Assembly: GCA_964035545.1 (NCBI GenBank)
Contig: OZ037765.1
Location: 20,215,995-20,275,994 of the forward strand
DNA: 60,000 nucleotides
Source of the DNA: Bugula neritina
Lineage: Eukaryota > Bryozoa > Gymnolaemata > Cheilostomatida > Bugulidae
Direction: 5' to 3'
A program made the translations under genes and the position numbers. Below the pieces are notes generated by a model that made no database searches, was not told the origin of the DNA, and saw only the letters and a list, made by a program, of their open reading frames with translations. Shown piece by piece: positions 36,201-48,813 of this stretch (its first letter is position 1; each line of letters starts with the position of its first letter).

Positions 36201-37319
36201 CATTTTTGCTTTAATTCATGGCTGCCAAAATTAATTAAACTACTACAATATCATAATGGGTTACTTGCTTAAAAGCACACCATTGAAATCTAACAAAAGT
36301 AATTGATATTCTTTGCACGGAGAAGTGATTTGGAAACATTATGTAAGCTGTCATAAACAATAATGTGCAGCAATAGCATATAATGAGGCATATTTCAAAC
36401 TTTTGTTAATTATCAATTGTCTCTATTACTAATTAAATACTGTCTCAACTTAAGTTTTACAACCAAAATAATGATTTGCTTAGTCAGATCTTGACATAAC
36501 ATGGCTGTTATGATACCACTATTAATTCAACTCAATTTAGCTATAGTTATGAAGACATTTACAAACTAATTGTGAAAAGTCATTATAATTGAATGGTTTG
36601 GTCCTTAGTCTCAAAAGATGCAATTGAATATTAACTTTTTCATTTTCAGATTAAGACTCGTAGAGTACTAAATGCTGGGATACAAGTGTTCACTCATTAC
36701 CATTACCTCTTTGTAGGTCAATAGTCAACATAATAACCTGGAATCTTAAAATTCTGGCATGCAACTTCAAATATTGTATTATCTTCTGGGTACATTTTTT
36801 GAGTTCAAAGCACACATTATAGCATGTTTTCAAAACTTACTCCAAACTTATATAACTGCAGCAAAGTTTTATCATTAAATTACACTCATCCCTGAGGTAG
36901 TATGGCAGCCTGCCATTAATGATAACCTTTTAAAACAAACCCTAAATTTCCCAACTGCATGCTACCCTTGTAGTACTAGAAACGAAATCTGCGAGAAGTA
37001 AAATCTAGGTATAACACAAAGCATAAAATGAGCATACAGCAGTGCCCACAAAAACCCTAATTATGCTTGAAATAAGCTTTAAATTGACAGCCTTCCATGA
37101 CATAACAGACAACAATCAAACAAATTAAACACTATTATGCTGTTGATGTGAAAATTAAGCCAAACAACGATAAAAGTTAATAATATGAATTGAAAGTGAT
37201 CGGCTGAGTTCAGTGAAAAAAATGTGGCTCATATAAATTTTATTGCCAACATTACAGTAACTACCACAGGTGTTTAACTGGTAATATTTTCAGGCAACTA
37301 ATACCATTGATATGACCAC

Positions 37320-38450
37320 TTGATATGACCACTAATGGAGTTATAATGATATTAATAGATATTAATAGATATTGATATATTCGTAATATTAAATTATTTA
37401 ATAACACACTGATGGTATTTAATTAGTATAATCACGTACAGTTATTGACTAAGATCAAGATTTAAATTTATGTATTATAATCACATATTTCACTACATCA
37501 TATGTTAATGTTAAAGGCATAGGGATAATTACTAAGGACAGAGAACAGCCTAGTCAAGAATAAGTATAACCATAATAATATAACCATATATGATAATCAT
37601 AATGATAGTAAACAATTAGACATTTAAATTTGAATGATTGATAGTATAATCCTTGAATCTCCTAAATGTAATTTAGTCATACCAATACTTGTACTAATAG
37701 TAATAGTAATAGTAATACTAATAGTCTTAGTAATACTAATACTAAATATTAATACATATATTTATAACTTAGTCATATAACTTATAAGTTATACTAATAG
37801 TAATACTAATCTAATACTTATACTTATAGTTAATGTTATACACTACAGTATAACTATAACTTATAGTTATACAGTTGATGTTATACTATAAAACTAAAAG
37901 TAAATGCAACACTATTACTATTATTATTACTGTTACCATTAGTATTACTATCACTATGAGTATGAGTATCACTATCAGAGTATGTGACTATCACTATGAG
38001 TATTAGAAATAGTATCAGTATGTCTATTACTATTACTATCAGTATTAGTATTACTATTAGTATTACTATTAGTATTACCATTGTCTATTGGCATTAGATT
38101 TAGTGATGAGACTTAGTATTACTATTAGTATTACACTTACTCTTACAGTATTACTTCATTATGATTATCATTACGGTTATCAAATATCAATATCTTATAC
38201 CATTATCAATATCATTATCATAATGATAATTCATATTGATATTATCAATATAAATATTATATCAAGATTTTCATCATCATATTATATCATTATGATTCAG
38301 ATTATCATTATGATTATGATTATCAAATTCAATATCGATATGAATATTGAATATCAATATGAATATCATTATGATTATGATTATTATAATTATCATAAAA
38401 ATATATTATTAAATTTAAATATGATATTATTAAATTTTTCAGAATAAAAT
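37320..38450. repeat. Degenerate trinucleotide-type array B
   Basis: Over 1 kb is built from imperfect actaatagtaat, tagtattactat and atcattatgattat words, with local palindromes such as actataacttatagttat. There is no single period. The long open frames on both strands here (37881-38081, 38088-38447) are low-complexity by-products, not genes. Confidence 0.75.
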
Positions 38451-39075
38451 AATATTATAACGAAAATAAGCAGTCATACCTATCAATAGTAGATTGTGCT
38501 ATTGTGGTGGCACTACAAAGTTCAAGCTATGGAGCTACTAGTACTACAGAGTTTTAATTAAAATTAGTTCAATGTTATTACCGAGTATGACTGGGGGAAA
38601 ATTCAGGACACTGAAAAGAACATGCGCAAGAGCACAACCATGTAAAGTCAAACGCTTGTCAAGATAACTCCAATTATTATATCGCCGACTCCGTTGATTG
38701 GTATATAAATATTTTGTATGAATGTTATACTATGAAATGCCAGATGAACAATCGGAAGTACTAAACTGGAGGCCTCCAAGACTATATTATTATGGCTTGC
38801 TGGCTCTTGACAAAACATTTCAAACCTAACTTTGAGCTGCATCTACTGCATAGTAGATTAGTAGGTATATTAATATGCAAAAGCTGAAGTAATAATATAC
38901 AGTATAGGCCTGCTGCATACCTGATACATTCTACAACCAATACTTCCTATTAGAAGTTGATCTATGCAACATTTAAAAAATTGCTTCATTATTAAGCTCA
39001 CCCCACTCAACACAGATGCTAGGCCACATGTTAGAAATTCCAAATTACTCTACAAAATAGTTGAGTAGACATTCA

Positions 39076-39841
39076 CCGGCTTTCCATGTACCGATCTCAG
39101 ATCGATCTCAGTGAGATCGATCCATGGAAAGACGCAAAAGATCGATCTCCGTCGATCTGAGCTGGTCGGTCTGTAGAGCTCGAACTCAGATCGATCTCAT
39201 GACCATGGAAAGACGCCAGATCGATCTGAGAAGTAGAAAAAGACTGCGCGCTACAATGTTGTCTGCTAATAAAAATGATAACTTATTGATAATTACTAAA
39301 CAAAGTATTAAATAATCATGATAGCCACTTTTTCAGATGCCAAAACTTTGACTTTCAGTACAATGATTCAGAAAACTCAATTATATGCAGTAGAAGGTAA
39401 AAAAAATGGGAAAATTTAAATTGAGTTTAAAAGACTATCAAAACTTAGTTTCATTAGCTATTTTCTTTGTAATTTTAAGCCTAACAGTCCTGTAAGTTTA
39501 TTAATAATCTGCAACACATCCATTAATTTTATATAAGCTGTCAAGCTAAAAAATTAAAATTAATTATTTTAAATTGGCCAAATTACCATACACTGAAAGC
39601 TTTGCTGCGTATAGTTTATAGCTGGGATTAAATTTTAGACTACTACCATCTTGTTTTCAACAGTAGTAGCTTTAATCACTCAAATAGGTGAACAAATTAT
39701 AATTTTAAAGTATCCTTCACTTAAGAGGAGGCAACTTCGCGAGATCGATCTGACACTCTCATGGAAAAACGATCGATCTGAGCACATTTCTCAGATCGAT
39801 CTTAGCGAGATCGATCTGAGATCGGTACATGGAAAGCCCGT
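39076..39841. mobile_element. Non-autonomous TIR (MITE-like) element with GATCGATC-rich ends
   Basis: The left end ggctttccatgtaccgatct (from 39078), continuing with cagatcgatctc, is matched in inverted orientation by gagatcgatctgagatcggt then acatggaaagcc ending at 39838. Further gatcgatct and catggaaagac words recur inside both ends, so each terminus is itself internally repeated. The centre is AT-rich, with no transposase. Total length is about 765 bases. I see no clear target-site duplication. Confidence 0.8.
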
Positions 39842-41259
39842 GATTATTCAAGTAATGATCATGACAAAACTTCAATCTCTGTAAACTCTGCTTCTGTTAA
39901 TGAAAAGGCTTTTAAGAAGTATGCTGAGAGAAAATATATAACAGAAAGAAATTATGTCTTAAAAAGTATATGACCAGTCTGTGGAGTTTATATATGAAGT
40001 AAGTTGTTTATTCTTCTGGCAAGAGAAAGTATATGTATTTAAAAATTGTTAAGTTTAGTGCACATGGAAAGCATTTTTGCAGTCTATAATTATATATTTA
40101 ATGAAATGACAAAATACATATATCAATAATAATTGGCAAAAATAATTCAGGAATTTTACTTTTTTGAACCATAAAGGTATGTTATCTTGCTTCAAAATAA
40201 ATTTCAAAAATAGATCATCTATAAACATACATAAACAAAACTCTACAATAACCGAACTTTAATTTACTATTTGTATACTTTACAGTTTTTATGTTGAGGA
40301 TGGCTCATTGATTATATCATAAAATAAATTTAAGAAAAAATATTGCTTAAACAAATAATATTTTTATATAGCAGGCAGCTTTTTTAGATTTTCATCTGTA
40401 AACGCCACTGCATACTAAATTAAATATTATTATGCTGTTGTAAAATACATTGAAAAGTCAATATCTTTAGAGTTTAGATGATAGCTTTGTTTTTGACTTT
40501 TAAAAATTGGCTTCTGAAAGGGATGTTAACTTATTCAACATATGGATGACAATGTAGTCAAATTTTGCTAAATCAGGGTAAAGTATTTACAAACTCCACT
40601 TGAGCTATTAACATAAAATATTTTTTTTATAAATACTGGTAATAATGTGTTTTTTCTTACACTTTGTGATGGACTGGAGATAAATTTCCCTACCCAAAGC
40701 AAAGTATACCCCTGAATACTTATGTATGTCAGCCTACCAACCGTATATTAAGACAGTAATTAAATTTCTAGCATTAGTTAGGCTATTTGGCTTAGTGAAC
40801 ATTAAGGCATGGGTTTGAACCTAACAAAGGCCATTGGTGATGTTAGGAAGAGCATCCAGTCATAATTGTTCCTGTGCCCAATCTAAATAATTGCGTCTTT
40901 TTCCCGATTTAACACAAAGCCTTTTCCATCAGGGGTTTCTCACAGGGATGGCGACTATAAATTTGTGTGCGTATAATTTAAATTTCTTGCATTAGGTATC
41001 ATTTTTCTTATTTTAGGACAATCAATTTTTATAATTTATTGTCTTAAAATAGAAGTAAATTTCAACACTCATTGTATTATATTGGAGTTGTTCCCTGGCA
41101 CTTGCAACTTTATATGCCAACTCAATACTAATTATTATTATTAGTTATTATGCTTCCATATAATCAACACTTTGACATTTGTGAAATCAATTGCATATGT
41201 ATGAGCATGTTTTCACACCCTAATTAACTATAATAATTATTGGCATTTTATAATGAATG
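39842..41259. other. AT-rich intergenic stretch
   Basis: Apart from the SINE-like copy at 40775-40978 I see nothing recognisable here. Confidence 0.6.
40775..40978 (+). mobile_element. SINE-like element, copy 2
   Basis: This is the same family as 7140-7345. The head has ggcttagtgaaca (A-box-like) and ggtttgaacc at 40812-40821 (good B box), followed by the shared tail with gaagagcatccagtcataa and atcaggggtttctcac. A tRNA-derived SINE is the best reading. Confidence 0.65.
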
Positions 41260-42758
41260 AAGCATACATATATATGTTATGGGAAAGCTCAATACTGAAC
41301 ACTGTTGAGCAAACTTATAATATCTCAATATGATCCTTATTATTTTATGTAATAACAACTAATTTTTATTGTAGGTCTGAGAATTTAGTTGCTATTTTTT
41401 GATATTTTATAATGTAAATAAGCATTTTGTTACCTTTGCTATAATTTTGCTATGCTTGTGAACTTAATTGAAATGCAACCCATTTGTTATTTTATAACCA
41501 TGTAACATTTTTACACTTTCGCTGTGATTATTGGCACTTTTTAAAAATAAAATACTATTATATAAAAGCTTTTACCAAATTTATTTTATTTGATTGGCAA
41601 ACAGAACAGATTACAACAAAATAAGCATATTTGAAAAAAAAACTGCTCAAGTGATATTATAAATAACAAGTGTTCAAAGCTCAAATACTAATTTCATAAT
41701 TTATAGCTGTACTTTCTCTGTATACTCTATAGTCTGTAAGACAATTGTATAAGAATCTAGATTGTCTTCTCCTGAATACTAGACATTATGGCTGTATAGA
41801 TTACAGTATATCAATGATATTCACTTCACTACCAACATTCATCACTGTCTTGGCTGTCAGCATGCACTACATCTACATACACTGTGTTGATCTTGTCTTA
41901 CTTGGAGTTGTCATACCAATTACTTTTTTCATACAGCCTCTGTTCTTATAATTTGAGTAGGCTTTCTAGCAGTCTGTAATTATAACATACAACTCATTAC
42001 CAGATAATACTAAAAAGTGTAACACAACAAGTTATCAAGTTCTCAAACTATCGAAGTGTTATTTAAAAGAATCATGGTTGTTTTACAAGTAATAAACATA
42101 CATTTAATTTTGCCTTTGCACCAACTCCATTAATACTTTTATAAATCTGTATAGCTATCTTTCTTCTTTCAATAATTCATTGTAAATATATAATTACGAA
42201 ACATGATTTTAAACTATAATAAGTTGTTTACCTGTGTCAATATAACTGTCATCAACTTGGTGAGCTGTGACTTTGATATGATTGAGTTATTGTATAATTT
42301 CTGTATGACATTCAACTCCTGCTCCATCTCTATTCTTTCTTCCTGTTGTAAATTACCAAAGCGTTTCATGAGTTTTGATATTAAATTGTAGTTGTAGAAT
42401 CAGTATTATTTATAATTCAAACTATAGTGAAATATTTACTTCTCAAAATAAAAATTCAAATCTATTAAAGTAATATTTAGACATGACGTGAAGATAAACA
42501 CAACATTTTACTCACTGCTGACTTATTCTGTAAAACTCTCTTAATCCACATTCTCTCTCCTTTACCAAACACAGTAAATGAGTACACAGTAGTTGAAGTG
42601 ATAGACATGATGAGTGATAATATTAGTTCAGTAAATCTCTGCTCAATAAACTCTCTTGGCTGATGCAAATCAAGTTTGTGACTTTGTGTTGTCGGAGTTA
42701 TGTTTTTGATTGTTGAGTGTAATGAAGTTAGCAATGCATTAAAATTTGAATTTTAAAT
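41260..42758 (-). repeat. Large inverted duplication, left arm
   Basis: The reverse complement of this segment matches 45604-47060 collinearly. Matching landmarks include the three coding exons, tgttgtaatctgttct / gccaat (41590-41640 against 46735-46770), gtgccaataatca, the acattataaaata block and attgagct near the outer end. Matches weaken outward. The spacer between the arms is about 2.8 kb. Confidence 0.85.
41929..42752 (-). pseudogene. Unknown three-exon coding unit, left (minus) copy
   Basis: Exons in transcript order: 42516-42752 (open part), 42232-42342, 41929-41973 (stop TGA). All junctions are GT-AG in phase 0. The product contains HQPREFIEQRFTELILSLIM, GKGERMWIKRVLQNKSA, then EERIEMEQELNVIQKLYNN-SIISKSQLTKLMTVILTQ and TARKPTQIIRTEAV. 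I do not recognise the family; it looks alpha-helical and soluble. Relative to the right copy an in-frame stop (TAA at 42753-42755) precedes the first exon's homologous start, so this copy may be a fragment or have a different 5' exon. Confidence 0.6.
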
Positions 42759-44697
42759 ACTGAATATATGAAATAATATATTCATGTTCTAGATATTATT
42801 TTGTTATGTTTATACTGAAAATTTATCATGGTGAACGAATTAAGTCAATTATGTACATTGTAACAATGATTGGAGCTAATAAAAGTACGGTGATAAATAA
42901 TTTAATTAAAACCTTCTATGCATGTACGTACTGTTTTATTTCTCATGCTTTAAATTTAAACGTTTACAATTATTGAAATCAAACAGGTTTTGCAGGCTGC
43001 ATGTTCCACAGATATGTTAATATATTATTTCTTTTAATTTGTAAAACTTTTTATAATTTAGCATGATAAAGTTTTTTCTTGCTATGTCTTTGAAGCAATG
43101 TATTTTTTAAGCTGCCTCTGATAAAAAAATTAATCTATGAGAGTAAATTCTGTCTGTTCATATTATATACAACAATTTTATATATAATGCCAATTTATAG
43201 AACTAAATAATTAAACAAAGTATAATAAACTGTGCCAAATTTTAGTGAATGAATGCACTGACATAGCTTGATCACCAGAAAAATATGTATTAATATTATT
43301 TAGCACTCAAAACTTTTAGATGAAATTCACAGTACAGCACTATACGTGCACTGCATTCATGCTGATTGATAATTGTTTTTCATAAATCTGGTGTGTAAAA
43401 TGCATCAGACCACCTGATACTATTCATCATAATGTAGATACAACCATTGACAGATTTGCCTAATCTGCAACATGAACAAAAATCTAACATCATTTTCTTC
43501 GTCTCACATGTATCATGAAAACACTGCATCACTTGTAAATATTTATAATTCATTGTTGGAGCTCTTATTAAAATGGAGTTTTAATAGCTAGCTATACATT
43601 CTCAATATGATCTCTAACACATATAAATTCAGCCTGTATGTATGTGTTCTCTTAAATCTGCCTTTTTAACTCATTCAACTAATTTTTTTCTTTTTCTCAA
43701 GTTACAGTAAGTTATTTAATTTATAATAATTAAATATGTCTGAATTAAATTAGAACTACATAATCATCTCAAATTGTCATAACAATAGTTGATACTTGTA
43801 ATATAATATAATGTCTAAGCTGGCAGATCAGTTTGTTAAATCTGTATTAGAATGATAAAAATAAATCAGAAACTAATGTATATGATTACAATATTTAATA
43901 AACGTGTGTGGTGCATAATTTAATTAGATTGTCTAATGTGCTATTATATGCAAAATGCAGCCTACTTTCCTACTTTAGCAATGTCATTGCTTTACACAGT
44001 TTATAAGTTATATCTGCAAGATAATAATCCAAGAGTATATACCATTAAGCATAAAGCCAACAACATATACGTATAATCAGTAACATAATATAAGATCTTT
44101 AAGCACAATAGCCTCAATGCTTTAGACATGTGTCTTTGTTTAAACAAAAATAAAATGCTAGTGTTTCATTTACAAGTAGTAAGCTGAAAAAAAAGCGACA
44201 TTCATTTTATAAAGAATAAATTATACCCCAAATACAATTCCTGCTTTTACTTGTTGAGCTGCATGCTTGTATCAAAGATGATCTATACCTGAACTTTAAC
44301 CCTTTGGCTTGTATTGTAGCGTGTTATGTAGTGATTAGTTATAATATTTGTATTTGTTATCAACTCACTAAATTAAGTTTCTTGCTTGGCTTGATTGCCA
44401 TGTTAGCTCCAGCTCCTTTTTTAATAAGCTGTAGTGTGTGTAGGTAGGCCGATATATGTCAAACATTTGGTTACTTGTCTGTAAAGTTGTTCATAACCCT
44501 GTTACCTCATGAACACTCACCCTAGTCTCTGATGCATTATAATGCAATGCACTCTCACTCTACACGATTCTTTTAGACAACCTCTATGCAATAATTATAT
44601 TGTATATACGAATCAAACTATACACAACCATCCAAACCACACTATAAATTAGGCTCCATATTACTGTCAATTCACTTTTAGTTATGCTTTCCTTCTC

Positions 44698-44747
<50 letters not shown>

Positions 44748-45603
44748 AAGAGCTGTGAGCTGTAACACTACAGATTATATATCAATTAAAAGTTATAATA
44801 TATAACAATTTCTGATGCTGGATTTAGTTTTGTCAATATTTTAATTAACTTGGATTTTGTAATTCTGGCTTGGACATTACATTTGAACATATATATTCGT
44901 TAGCCATATTTTAAATTATAATGCAAGTTTTCTCTATCACCAGTTATGCAAACATGTTTTGCCAATATATGCTTATTTATGACAGTACTGTGCTTCAACT
45001 TCATGTTTTAGTCATTAACATAATTAGCCTATATTAACCACTCTTTTGTTTCTATAGTAAGCCAAGTTTAACTTTTTTAATTACAATCTGAAAGATAACT
45101 TATAAATAAAAATATCACACTCCCTTTTCAAAAATCATAACAAAAATGCCATTTAAGGTGCAGTAGTGGTGAACTTTCTATAGCTTGAGTTTTTTGTTTT
45201 CTCATTAAGTTTTGGTTTTGTACATGAATTGAAGTTGTTGAAAAAAAGCATAATTTATTATGATAAATTTTTAATCTAAAACGCAGGCTTTTCTCAAAGT
45301 TCTCCATAATACTGCATTGTACCTGAAAAATGCAGTATAACAATCTACCTTACAGCAATAAAGATAATTAGGCTGCAGTGCAGTAAATAATTTGCTAGAA
45401 TAGATGGTGAAGCTGAAAATATTTTCATTTATGCACGTGTTAAAAATATTGGCAAAATTTTAATAACCTGAACTAAAGTATAAAATCAGATCAAGAATGT
45501 TAACTCAATTACCTTTTCGTTAAAAAAATTAGAAATACGAAGCTAGTTACATACACATATGGATCAGCCTGGAGAATATCTAAAAAAAAATAATATTATA
45601 CAG
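42759..45603. other. Spacer between the inverted arms
   Basis: AT-rich. I find no convincing exon apart from possible undetected 5' exons of the flanking copies. It contains a C-run and (TC)n tract at 44697-44743. Confidence 0.5.
44697..44743. repeat. (C)n(TC)n homopyrimidine tract
   Basis: About 12 C followed by about 17 TC units. It is a pure polypyrimidine strand of the kind that can form H-DNA, roughly central to the inverted duplication. Confidence 0.92.
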
Positions 45604-46458
45604 AAATTCAAAAAATACCAAATTCAATTACCCTAATGAGCAACAAAAATATTTTAAATACAAATTTTAATACAATGCTAACTTCATTACACTCAACAAT
45701 CAAAAACATAACTCCGGCAACACAAAGTCACAAACTTGATTTGCATCAGCCAAGAGAGTTTATTGAGCAGAGATTTACTGAACTAATATTATCACTCATC
45801 ATGTCTATCACTTCAACTAATGTGTACTCATTCACTGTGTTTGGTAAAGGAGAGAGAATGTGGATTAAAAGAGTTTTACAGAATAAGTCTGCAGTGAGTA
45901 AAATGTTGTGTTTATCACTACGTCATGACTAAATAAGACTATATATTATTTGATTTGACAATTTTCACTTTTGAATTTTCTACTAGTTTAAACTATAACG
46001 TGTGACTTGATATTAGAAAACTCATAAAATATTCTGATAATTTACAACAGGAAGAAAGAATAGAGATGGAGCAGGAGTTGAATGTCATACAGAAATTATA
46101 CAATGACTCAATCATATCAAAGTTACAGCTCACCAAGTTGATGGCAGTTATATTAACTCAGGTAACCAGCTAACTATAGGTTGAAAATGTTTTTTCTGTA
46201 ATTATATGAGTGATGCACATATTGTATTGTTGAAAGAAGTTAGTTATGCAGATTTATAAAACTAAAAGTAACTAGAGTTAATACAAAGGCAAAATTCAAT
46301 GTTTGCCTATTACTTGTTAAAACAACCACGGTTTCTTTTAAATAACACTAAAAATTTGAGAAAATTTTGTCTTACCATATTATCTGACAACGGGTTGTAT
46401 GTTATAATTACAGACTGTAAGAAAGCCTACTCATATTGTTAGAACAGAGGCTGTATGA
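45604..46458 (+). CDS. Unknown three-exon coding unit, right (plus) copy, probably 5'-partial
   Basis: Exons 45604-45893, 46051-46161 and 46414-46458 (stop TGA). The donors gtgagt and gtaacc and the acceptors ttacaacag and aattacag are good; internal junctions are phase 0. The first exon begins with two bases of a codon after a ttatacag acceptor, so an upstream exon is expected. Alternatively translation starts at ATG 45636. The visible product is about 148 residues, with FIEQRFTELILSLIMSITS, VFGKGERMWIKRVLQ, EERIEMEQELNVIQKLY, KLQLTKLMAVILTQ and VRKPTHIVRTEAV. It carries no signal peptide. No family is recognised. Differences from the left copy within exons are few and mostly conservative. 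Confidence 0.6.
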
Positions 46459-47060
46459 AAGTGTTTGGTATGATAACTCCAAGTAAGAAGAGATCAACAC
46501 AGTGTAAATGTAGTACATGCTGACAGCAAACATAGTATTGATGTGGAGAGTAAAGTGAATATCATTGATATACTGTGATCTAGTTGATATTCAGGAGAAG
46601 ACAATTTCAGTTTCTATATAACTGTGTTAAGAGTATAACTATAACATGGAGAATGTGCAAGCTAGTCATGACATTAGTATTAAGCTGTGAACTACTATAG
46701 TGTCAAATATCAGTTTTTAGACATGTTTATTTTGTTGTAATCTGTTCTTTTTGCCAATTGAATAAAATATACTTGGTAAATGTTCTGCTATATACATGCA
46801 TATTCAATTGATACAATGTGCCAATAATCATAGCAAAAGTGGAAAAAAGTATTCACATAGTTGTTATATAGCAATTTGATAATATTATGTCTAATATATT
46901 AACTAGCAACAAACAATGTTCATTTATTATAAAACATTATAAAATATAGCAGCTGAGTTCTTAAACATAAAGGGAATGATTAGCTACATGAAATAAGAAT
47001 ACTATAATGAGAAATTAAATAAGTTCGTTTAATAGAGTTAATTATTGAGCTCTCCTAAGA
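45604..47060 (+). repeat. Large inverted duplication, right arm
   Basis: Mirror copy of 41260-42758 (see that entry). Close similarity starts near 45640 and fades past about 47060. Confidence 0.85.
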
Positions 47061-47869
47061 CATGTATTTTTCTTAGCTTGTCCTAAAATACCAATTATTC
47101 TAGTAATACAACTGGTTTCACACATACGAAAGGGTTCATTTTATGGCATCAAAAAAATAACAATTAAATTAGTATCCAGTTGATATAATGTATATGTATA
47201 TTAAACCATTTGCAGGCTATATTTTGTAGCCTTGGGTAAAACTGGTACAGTTTGTGAGTTAAATTTTGGGTACAAAATTACAAAAACTTTAAACATGTCT
47301 TTCAAACTTTGAACCTGAACTAAAATGGTTGAAATATTAATATCATAATTTTTCAACTGTATTAATAACTTCACCATAAAGTGCACCCACGCTGATGCAG
47401 ATATCTATGAATAGGTTTAAAAATTAAAAGCTGAACAATACATGGTGACACCATGCTGGAGTAGCACCACTAACTAATGTGTATTTGCACACAAAGGCAT
47501 AATATTATTGTAATACCAATATTCATTTTATAAAGACATCATTAGATAACTATTATTATGTATTTTCGGTGGTAAATAGCATCAGCTCGTATTAAGACCC
47601 ATCCTTACGCAGCTTGGTAGGTGCTATACAACAATGTTGGTCATAGCATGCTTCTTCTTTATTGCATTGTTGTTGTACAATGTTGATCCACTGAGATGGT
47701 CAAGAAAACTAACTCTGTAGGATTTTTCTTAAAAGTTCCTAGTATGACCTGAGAATTAATTTTGATTTTATAGTGTTCACAAAATAAATTCGATGGAGTA
47801 TTGTATTATTTTATTTAGAACACTGAAAATGGGATGGGTATTCTGATTCAGTGATATAGCTATAATCAT
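47061..47869. other. Intergenic, no feature seen
   Basis: AT-rich, with only short chance open frames. Confidence 0.6.
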
Positions 47870-48194
47870 AATGGAAGCGCAATCAAAAAACCGGTTTACA
47901 TGGCGGCAGAATAATTTTACGAGTATGTCACGCGGATCAATAAACGGCGCGTAATTGTACAGATTCAAAACAATCTTCGGTTATCAATTTGACGTCAACA
48001 GTAATATCACGTTTCTGATTTGTTACTCGCTATTTTTAAAAAATACATCCACATTACTAATAAAACGTCTTCAGTCATGCATTAGCCATGAGTGGCTTTT
48101 AAAAGAAATCAACTTCTAGCTTAAGCCTTAACGTTTCACCTTTACCACTATAACTATAGTTTGACTTTGACACGCACACTGACACTGGCAGTTT
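47870..48194 (+). promoter_or_regulatory. Candidate promoter of the Ki-67 gene
   Basis: This patch stands out for CG words in otherwise CG-poor DNA: accggtttacatggcggcag (the catggcggca part, 47899-47908, fits YY1), cacgcgg, aacggcgcg at about 47945-47952 and a perfect CRE-type palindrome TGACGTCA at 47990-47997. It lies 0.6-0.9 kb upstream of the Ki-67 ATG, so a 5' UTR intron would span array C. This is inferred from motifs only. Confidence 0.4.
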
Positions 48195-48800
48195 CTTCCA
48201 GTTCCTGAGCCTCGGGTAAGTCACTCTAAAATTCACTCTGAGTCTGATAGTGATACTCATACTGATAGTGATAGTGATACTCATACCGGCTTAAAGTTTA
48301 ATAGAACTAGAAGTAGTACTAGTTGAATGCAACCTCAAATTGAAATTAAATTAGATTAACTTTTACTTTTAGTGTCTTTAACCATAATGAGTTAACATGA
48401 TTTATTTGCTATAGTATCTGTATTGGCTATTGCATTTGCAACTCACCAACTTTAACTTTATCATTGACATTATGATTATGATTATCAATATGAATAAGGA
48501 TTCAATTCAATAATTATTATGAACTGTAGCTAATACTAATAGCATTACTATTACTATTAGTATTAGTAATACTACTGCTAGTAGTAGTGATTACTGATAG
48601 TGGGTCAAATTAGTATTACTATAACTATTACTATTAGTATTAGTATTACTACTGTATTACTATTAGTATTAGTCTATTACTATTACTATTAGTAATAGAC
48701 TAATACCTATACTTATGCTATTGCTATAACTATTAGTACAAGTATTACCATTAGTAATAGTATCTATATTACTATTAATTTTTTATTTACTTATAGTTAG
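48195..48800. repeat. Degenerate trinucleotide-type array C
   Basis: gatagtgatactcatact words pass into tagtattactattagtatt words, like array B. It ends about 14 bases before the Ki-67 start codon. Confidence 0.75.
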
Positions 48801-48813
48801 TATTAATGAACCT

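Larger units (their letters stand above)
35891..39075. other. Upstream region of TRAK
   Basis: No coding exon is supported. It contains a relic of the GATC-rich element (36110-36200) and the degenerate array B (37320-38450). A candidate promoter-like patch at 38560-38700 has catgcgcaag (NRF-1-like half site) and cgccgactccgttgattgg with a CCAAT box in minus sense. The TRAK 5' UTR certainly begins at or beyond 35890; its start is not visible. Confidence 0.35.

Noticed and set aside
37881-38447. Open frames rich in Ile/Val/Tyr on both strands
   Set aside because: Low-complexity products of the degenerate repeat array; no splice context or family.
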